The position numbers and the translations under genes were made by a program. The notes under the pieces are model-generated. The model did not search any database and was not told the origin of the DNA. It worked only from the letters and a program-made list of their open reading frames with translations. This document shows positions 57,156-64,000 of a stretch of 64,000 nt of DNA, one piece after another (position 1 is the first letter of the stretch; the number at the start of each line of letters is the position of its first letter). Source of the DNA: Astrocystis sublimbata (Eukaryota > Ascomycota > Sordariomycetes > Xylariales > Xylariaceae); assembly GCA_022453515.1 (NCBI GenBank), contig JAJNNY010000092.1, positions 49,381 through 113,380 of the forward strand, in the 5' to 3' direction.

Positions 57156-58550
57156 ATGGAGAGTGTACGTCCCTTTCAGATCGATGTCCCCTCATCCGAT
57201 GTAGAGGGTCTGCAGCAGAGGTTACGATCTTCCAGAATACCCGAGCTGTTCGAGACTAGCTGGGAACGCGGTCCGCCGAGCGACGACATCAAGCGCATCG
57301 CCAAGTATTGGGCCGACGAGTTCAATTGGCGGGCTTTTGAGAAGCGCTTGAATGAGCTGCCGCAATATGAAGCGACCGTGAACGTCGACGGCTTCGACCC
57401 TCTCCAAATTCACTTCGTCCATCAGCGTAGCAAGTCTGCCGATGCTATCCCATTACTCTTTGTTCATGGCTGTGAGTGCGAGCAGTTCCCCAATTGAAAT
57501 TCGTATGAGAATCAACAGCTAAATCAATCATCACAGGGCCCGGAAGCTTCTACGAAGTGACCCGTATACTGCCACTGCTTAGAGACAGCGAAAAGAATGG
57601 CGGGCCTGCATTCCATGTTGTCGCACCATCATTGCCGAACTTCGGATTCTCGAGCCGGGTTGATGGTCCCGGATTCGGAATTAGACAGTATGCCGACACT
57701 TGTCACCGACTCATGCAGCTTCTGGGATACACGCAATACGCCTCACAGGGCGGAGACTGGGTAAGTCTGATCATCGAGTAACATCCCTTCATGAAAAGCC
57801 TCCTCACATCCTGATCTGTTCTCAGGGTAGTCAGATTTCCCTCGCGATCGGTAACTTCTATCCCGAGTCGCTACGGGCCATTCATCTCAACCTGATTGCT
57901 GCCCTTCCGCCACCCGTGACATCTCCATTTTCATTCATACCATTCCTGGCGACGCACTTCTTGGGGCTCTACACTGAGAAGGAGAGCGCAGGCCTGAAGG
58001 CAGCCCAAGACTATCAAGAGAATGGCTCGGGCTACTTCAAGATTCAGAACACGCGACCTAATACGATCGGTGTGGCACTGGCAGACAGCCCAGTCGGCTT
58101 GCTGGCTTGGATCTATGACAAGCTCGTCTCTTGGACAGACAACTATGCTTGGACAGAACAGGAGGTCTGTGAGTGGGTGAGCTTGTACTGGTTCAGTCGT
58201 GCCGGCCCAGCTGCCAGCGTCGTCATATACCACGAAGCTACCAGAGGCGACTGGACAGCAAGACCTGGCGTTGCTGTGCCAGGGGCAAAGATGGTATGAT
58301 AAATCGCTCTCTGAATATTGTGTGAGACTGAACTAACGAGTTATCATCTTGACAGGGGTTCTCATACTTTCCCAGGGAGATGTTCAGCACACCGCGCGCG
58401 TGGAATCGCCGTCTTGGAGACGTAGTCTTAGAACAAGAGCACGACCGTGGCGGTCACTTTGCTGCTTGGGAGGTACCTGAACTTCTAGTCGGCGATCTCC
58501 GTGTGATGTTTGGAAAGGGAGGAGGTGCTCATGGTGTGATAAAGAGCTAG
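57156..58550 (+). CDS. epoxide hydrolase, arm A' copy
   Basis: Exons 57156-57471, 57537-57760, 57826-58293 and 58356-58550; 400 aa, identical to the copy at 38092-39486. HGWPG and GGDWGS motifs both arise by splicing, which supports the intron calls. Confidence 0.9.
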
Positions 58551-60111
58551 AAATTGCTAGTTGGGCCAAACTTGGTTCGGATGGAGATGGGAAAGTGCTT
58601 GATTGAAGTTAAGATGCATATGTCCAAGCGCGCATGTTGTGCTTGACGGTTGATGTTACGTCGTATGGGATACTTGTTGGACAACAACTAGAGGCCGAGA
58701 GCTCTCAATCATAACTCTTTTCAAGTGATCCTCTAGTTTCTAGATACATTGTTTAGTCTCGATGTAGGGAAAGTTGTTCATACTCAAATTCCATGTCACC
58801 CTCGGTTTCTAGGCTAAAAACGTTACCCTTTTACTCACTAGGTATGCATGAATACCACCAACACAACACACACACACACACACATAACAAGTAGTTAGTT
58901 TTCCATATATTTGTTCTGATAATTTGCTATGCTCTTTTGCATCGATGAGTGAGTTTGATGGTTTTACACAGGCTGGATCAAGCCCCAGGATACAAACCTG
59001 TGGTTGAGCAGGGGACTTCCTTCTAAAACGCAAACCAAAGAAATATATAAGAGCTAAGTGTCTCACAACTGAGGGATGCTTAAAAATAAAGCAACTCAAA
59101 CTGCAGTCCTTCGCTTCGTGCCGGCTATTATCTTTATTCCCCATTCCCGTGAGGAAACGCCAACCCTCTTATTTAAAGTGAACTGGACTTAAAGAGTTTA
59201 TTGAAGAACTGATCTCGAGACATGGCATGTGCGCCTCAACCCCCAGTGCCAGTTCTCCAATGAATGAAATGCCAACAATACCATTGTGACGCCTCAACAA
59301 AATGCTTAAACGATGGGAGGACAAAGAGAGTCTGTTGGACCGAGACCTATACGCGGTAAGCACCAGTCTCAAGCCAACAGCCCACCCGACAAGACCTCAG
59401 TTCGTCTCGCGTGATTACGCGCCAGATACGACGCGTCCGAAGCTCGGGGCACCTCTATCTCTCAAGTGACGATACAGCTCCAATCACGTGTTTGCTTCGA
59501 GATAGTGAATAGACAATGGGTAATGGGGGATGGGCAATGGGATAGTGAATGCCGGGCAACCACCATTGGCCTAAACGGCGCGCAGGTAGTGAGTGCCTAG
59601 TACGCAATGGGCAATGGGCAATGGGCAACGGTACACTGAATATGGCTGCTGCGAAACCATCTTCGATTTGTATCGCGGGGCAAACTAGTCTGCATTCACT
59701 ACTTGGGCTCACCTCATGGCTATATCAGGAGCCCTTCCCTCCACCATTGGCCTTTTCGTTTTCTTTCCTTCTACATCATCAAAAAGAGCCGCACATCTGA
59801 GTAACTGCCATCTTGACTTCACACTCAAGACTGTATTACTCCATCGCTCTATATACATTACTACGCTCTAGATCTCGACACAGTCTTGATCTTGATAAAC
59901 TCTTACTGCTATTAAGGTTGTGACAGTCCTGTTGACTCACCGTCACTGTCACCGGCGTCTGCCTTATGCTCCGTAAGTCAAGCATCGCCGCCTGATCGTA
60001 AGATATGGACATCACATTCCTGGGCGCCCAGCTGATTACGATCTCGCAGTTTGCTAGCAATCCTTGAGCCTATCTTCACATACACTGTGACGTCGCTGCA
60101 TCTTCGCGAAT
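58551..60111. other. intergenic and P1 promoter, arm A' mirror of 36532-38091
   Basis: Contains the (ac)n microsatellite at 58865-58883, cccattg-type repeats (as caatggg) at 59507-59629, and the P1 5'UTR intron at 59973-60049 (gtaagt...cgcag), followed by an extra A at about 60051 relative to arm A. Confidence 0.6.
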
Positions 60112-61282
60112 ATGGCCTACTTCGGATCAACCGATAAGCCCTCTCCCTTTGCCTCGAGTGTCGCCAAACGCCGAGCACTGCCGACTCTTGTCTCCAAAAA
60201 ACCAGTGCCTAGCCGTGCAGCAGGAAAGCAACCTGCTCGGCAACTGTCCAACTCGAAGACAGCGAGTGGCGGCGACAAGGACGATGATCTCATTTACATT
60301 GAGACACGGCCTGTTCAAAAGAACCTCAAGCGCCGGGCTGAAAGCTCGGAGGCAAACAATTGCAACGTCGAGACGCCTCCGCAGAAGCGGCCGAATCGTA
60401 TGGGAACACCACCAGCCCAAGACGTGGCCGCACTGGAGCTTTTACGCTTGAAACTGCTTTGGGCCGAACAAGATGCAGCCAAAAAGACAGGCACATCAAG
60501 ATCTCCATTGATCCAACTTGGAGATGAAAAACCTTGGTCCTGGAGCGATGTTCACAGCCAGCCAGCAAAACCAGCAATGGTGAACACCACAGAGCCAACC
60601 ATCAACAAGAAGCCTGCATGCGAGCCTTTGTCCTCCATGGTGCAGCTTCGAGGAGAGCGACCTTGGTCTTGGGACAGTATTCCCGAAGACAAAAGACCAA
60701 GGTTCGGAGCAAACTCTACAAACCAGAAAAACACCACATTCACAAAGTCGCCGGCCGCGGTGCAGCTTCGGGACGCTAGTCCTGAGGTGAAGAGACCGAT
60801 GCCTGTCGCGAGTCCCGCGATTACCAAAAAAACCACACCCGCATCTCCGTCGGCCATGGGACAGCCTCTGGACGGTAGCTCGCCAATCCAGAAAAAACCT
60901 ACAAACACATCTCCGCCCGCCATAATGAAGCTCCGGGACGAGAGACCCTGGTCTTGGCATGAGATCCCCAAGAACAAAAGACCAATGTTTGGAAAGCCCT
61001 CCACCACCCAAACAAAACCCACCCCCGCACCTCCGTCGGCCATGTTCCCACGTCGAGACGAGCGGCCCCGTTCATCAGAGATGACCGGCACTAAGAATAC
61101 CACACGCGACGCAGCCAAAGCCGATGGCGCAGGCCACATCTAAGCGTTCAGCCGCATCGTTCCAACTGGACGGTGAGCGCCCCTGGAGCTGGGAGGATAC
61201 CATGCCGTATCAAGCCAGACGCGAGATTGCTCAGGCCCAGGCCAAGGGTGCGTCTCGATCTCAACGCACTCCGTTCTTGTAG
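60112..61282 (+). pseudogene. PWSW-repeat protein P1, arm A' copy with a one-base frameshift
   Basis: The frame matches the 389-aa protein of arm A for about 340 residues, then one extra G (gcaggcc versus gcagcc, near 61132) shifts it to a stop at 61143. The lost part holds the last PWSW unit and the old stop lies at 61280-61282. The silent substitution at 60600 is the only other coding change. The shift could be a consensus error. Confidence 0.75.
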
Positions 61283-61427
61283 GAGCCCGGTGCACTGTAC
61301 ACTGCGAGGCTGGATGCGAGGGGATTTGTCATCACTGCGCGATATATATGCCTTAAAGGCAGGGCGGGCTGAGAAGATCGGGCCACGTGCCATGGGAGGA
61401 ATGATATTTTGACAATGGTTCATGTAT
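61283..61427. other. P1 3' flank, arm A'
   Basis: Short mirror of 35216-35361. Confidence 0.4.
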
Positions 61428-61758
61428 CTACCTACTTCACCTACCTTGAGACTTTGCTTCACTTTAGTGGCGTTTCGATCCCTCCGCGAATGCGAGGGTG
61501 CTCAATATATTACCTCATTTGCTCCTATATACCGATGTCCTTATTATGATGTGATAATTATGCGCAAGACGCCATTGGCCCCTTGGGAAAGGGGTCGTTA
61601 TATAAAGCCTATCTTCACTCAAATCCCCGATATGATCTACACACTCCTCGCAACGTACAGTTAACCGATTGAATACTATCGGTCTCTTCGAAATAGGGTC
61701 ACTATTCACAGCACTTCCTACATGTGGCAATAGAAAGAATTCGTCCACGACCTATATA
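61428..61758 (+). pseudogene. relic of third P2-family copy, arm A'
   Basis: Mirror of 34885-35215, with G4 instead of G5 near 61628. Confidence 0.6.
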
Positions 61759-62245
61759 GAAGGCAACTAGTCTGCATTCACTACATGCCTGCATTCACTA
61801 CTTGCCTGCATTCGCTACTTGGGCTCACCTCGCGGCTATAGAAGGCAACCAGTCCTGCATTCATTACTTGGGCTCACCTCATGGCTATATAAGGAGCCCT
61901 TCCCTCCACCCTTCGTCTTATCTTTTTCTTTCCTTCTACATCATCAACTTGGACCACATACCAAAACAAATCTAAAGGAAAACTCGAGACTTGCCTCCAC
62001 ATACACACACAAGCATCACTTGATTGCTACATACTTCTGGCTGCACTCTCAATCATTACACACTATTACTTCTAATACGAAAGTAATACTGTCGTCTATT
62101 CGCCCGCAGTTGCCTCACATTCTGTAAGTCTGCCACCTTTCCTGATACAGGCATATGCACGTCACTTCATCAAGTGCCCGGCTAATCACGATCTCACTCC
62201 GATAGTCTGACTCTCCACATTCACACAAGTCACCTCGTTGTCAAG
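61759..62245 (+). promoter_or_regulatory. P2 promoter and 5'UTR intron, arm A'
   Basis: TATA-like ctatataagg at 61884-61893, preceded by repeated tgcattcactacttg units (61783-61870). 5'UTR intron at 62124-62205 (gtaagt...gatag). Two one-base differences from arm A (extra C near 61853; T missing at 62143). Confidence 0.6.
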
Positions 62246-63184
62246 ATGGATTCCGCGAACATGCGTGATATCAACGAAACCCCCGTCAACCAGGCGGGAC
62301 AGAAGATGATGAGCGCTGGGTTCGTCACCGAAGGCCAGGACATTAACTCCAACTCCGTGCTCAATGCTTGCACCGCTCTTGTCAAAACAACCCGAGCACT
62401 ATCTCGTCTCGCCCACAATAAGCCACCACACCGTGTGGTTCAAGAGCTAGGCTCACCTCAGCCCTCAGGCTCAAAGGCAACGAGTTCCGATGATGATAAT
62501 GACATCATATATATCGAGAGAGATTCAATTCCTAACGCTCGCAAGCGACAAGCCGACGGCGAATACGCAGAGGAATACGACTATGAGATTCCTCGGCCCA
62601 AGCGAGCAAAGACCATGGAAGAACTCACAAACGAGGTTAAATGGAAAGCCTATGAGCTTGTGGCGAATTATTGGGCGGAACGCAACGACCAATTTGACGG
62701 AAGCTTCGAGACCGTCGGTGTCTTTGGGAAGAAGTGGCTGTTTACATCTAATCAGTCAATGCCGCCAACAAAATCTATACAACCCATGCAACAAAAAGTC
62801 AACCGACTGGACGAAAAGAACAATACTGTCTGTCCCTTCGGAATGGGGTCGCTATTGAAAGCCCTGCCTCCATGTGGCAAGAAAGAGCATTCGTCACGAG
62901 CTCTGCCAACACTACACCACCCGAAAATACCCAAACAGTCCGCCGGTGCTTCCAATGGGATGTATTTTGGGAACTCGCCTATCACACCCATCCTGCACAC
63001 CGCCCGCCCGCGCCGCAGACTGGGTGCCAAAATCCCAGGTCAGCCCAGTGTGCGGAATGGGGCTCATTTTTCAAATTCACATGTTCCCATCCGCAGCACC
63101 AGGCCATGCCCCCGCTACAATGCGAAGACGGTCAAACAAATATGTCAAGCTGCTCCTTTCGAGCCTCGTCGTCCCTGGATGTAG
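62246..63184 (+). CDS. disordered basic protein P2, arm A' copy
   Basis: 312 aa, identical to the copy at 33459-34397. Confidence 0.6.
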   Translation: MDSANMRDINETPVNQAGQKMMSAGFVTEGQDINSNSVLNACTALVKTTRALSRLAHNKPPHRVVQELGSPQPSGSKATSSDDDNDIIYIERDSIPNARKRQADGEYAEEYDYEIPRPKRAKTMEELTNEVKWKAYELVANYWAERNDQFDGSFETVGVFGKKWLFTSNQSMPPTKSIQPMQQKVNRLDEKNNTVCPFGMGSLLKALPPCGKKEHSSRALPTLHHPKIPKQSAGASNGMYFGNSPITPILHTARPRRRLGAKIPGQPSVRNGAHFSNSHVPIRSTRPCPRYNAKTVKQICQAAPFEPRRPWM

Positions 63185-63686
63185 GGAAGGGCATGAGCAT
63201 AGGTGGATTAGGTGTGGACGACTTGTGGTCATGGGGAGGATCTCTGTTATTTGGGAAGATTACTGGGAGATATTGAGCAGGACAGGACATAGGACAGCTA
63301 GAGATGGAAGTAGGAGAAAATGGTCCTGTACTGGAGCTTCATTTGAGAGTTTCTTCTGTCATGCATAGCCCTGACCAAGACCTCGGTGGCAGCTCCGACC
63401 CTCCGGGAAGTGTGAGGGTGCGGTTACAATAATTTATATATCAATGTCTATTATGAAACAATGCTATTGTGCCTATTGTAATGTGACGCATGTAATATAA
63501 GACGTTTGTAATCAACGTCGGGTGATTTAAAAACAATACCGATTGCTTAGCATTCAACCCCTTTGTCCCCTTAGATAAGAGAGGTATATAAATAACACAT
63601 AGAATAATATAGTGATAGGATAATGGGTTAAAAATAAAAAATAGATATTTATTTTTTTATTATTTTATAATTATTTCCTGTTTATT
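63185..63686. other. AT-rich intergenic end of arm A'
   Basis: Mirror of 32957-33458. Confidence 0.5.
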
Positions 63687-64000
63687 AATACGTTTTAAAT
63701 AAACAGGAAATAATTATAAAATAATAAAAATAATATCTATTTTTTATTTTAACCCATTATCCTATCACTATATTATTCTATGTGTTATTTATATACCTCT
63801 CTTATCTAAGGGGACAAAGGGGTTGAATGCTAAGCATCGGTATTGTTTTTAAATCACCCGACGTTTGATTACAAACGTCTTATATTACATGCGTCACATT
63901 ACAATAGGCCAATGCATTGTTTCATAATAGACATTGATATATAAATATTGTAACCGCACCCTCACACTTCCCGGAGGGTCGGAGCTGCCCCGAGGTCTTG
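63687..64000 (+). repeat. start of a third, inverted-again copy of the arm
   Basis: From 63687 the sequence repeats 32946 onward in + orientation. The turn is cctgtttatt, 11-base loop aatacgtttta, aataaacagg. Over about 310 bp it differs from arm A at seven sites, all indels (such as gcatcgg for gcaatcgg, ggccaatgcattg for ggcacaatagcattg), with no substitution outside them. Arm A' equals arm A at all seven sites. Confidence 0.93.

Larger units (their letters stand above)
48322..63686 (-). repeat. arm A' of the giant palindrome
   Basis: Reverse complement of 32957-48321; see arm A for the differences. It stops at tttatt (63686), where the third copy begins after an 11-base loop. Confidence 0.97.

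Noticed and set aside
32957..64000. Telomere at the palindrome turns
   Set aside because: No run of TTAGGG/CCCTAA repeats is seen at 48321, 63686 or the window end.
1..64000. tRNA or rRNA genes
   Set aside because: I saw no convincing tRNA arms or rRNA core sequence by eye; a covariance-model scan was not possible here.

Overview
The window is nuclear DNA of a filamentous ascomycete (Pezizomycotina). Genes have short GT-AG introns of about 50-100 bp. The gene types are typical: a HET-domain gene, a bZIP-DUF3425 regulator, a GH43 secreted glycosidase, and many short-chain dehydrogenases. LTR retrotransposons are decayed into AT-rich sequence in the way repeat-induced point mutation (RIP) produces. 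I cannot name the species.

Layout. (1) 1-8606, ordinary genes: the 3' end of a GPI-anchored-type surface protein, an SDR, a bZIP regulator, a GH43 enzyme and a HET protein. (2) 8987-23301, an AT-rich block made of two nested chromovirus (Ty3/gypsy) elements. The outer one (+ strand, 331-bp LTRs, TSD cctat) is split by an inner one (- strand, about 490-bp LTRs, TSD cctaa). Both are riddled with stops and G-to-A/C-to-T changes at catalytic codons. (3) 23858-32742: a dynamin-like GTPase with an acidic tail, a diverged tandem pair of low-complexity hypothetical genes, and an FHA-like/protein-kinase gene. (4) 32957-63686, one huge perfect-centred inverted repeat: two 15,365-bp arms meet head to head at 48321/48322 with no spacer and differ at only about seven positions. 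(5) 63687-64000: the sequence folds back again and starts a third copy, which differs from the first only by indels.

Each palindrome arm carries two paralogous disordered proteins (one with PWSW repeats), a relic of a third family member, an epoxide hydrolase, three SDRs, a cupin gene whose first part is inverted, a small TIR element, and the 5' end of a secreted FAD-linked oxidase. The oxidase runs into an AT-rich, RIP-like block at the palindrome centre. Epoxide hydrolase + SDRs + cupin + FAD oxidase looks like a small-molecule modification or detoxification neighbourhood, but no backbone synthase is visible.

The most remarkable thing is the palindrome. Transposons here are heavily mutated, yet a 15-kb duplication is almost untouched. 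Either it arose very recently (fold-back replication, sister-chromatid fusion or a hairpin-ended molecule) or it is a long-read or assembly fold-back artefact. The indel-only third copy argues for an error-prone end; the position of both turns inside small AT palindromes and the lack of adapter sequence leave a biological origin open.
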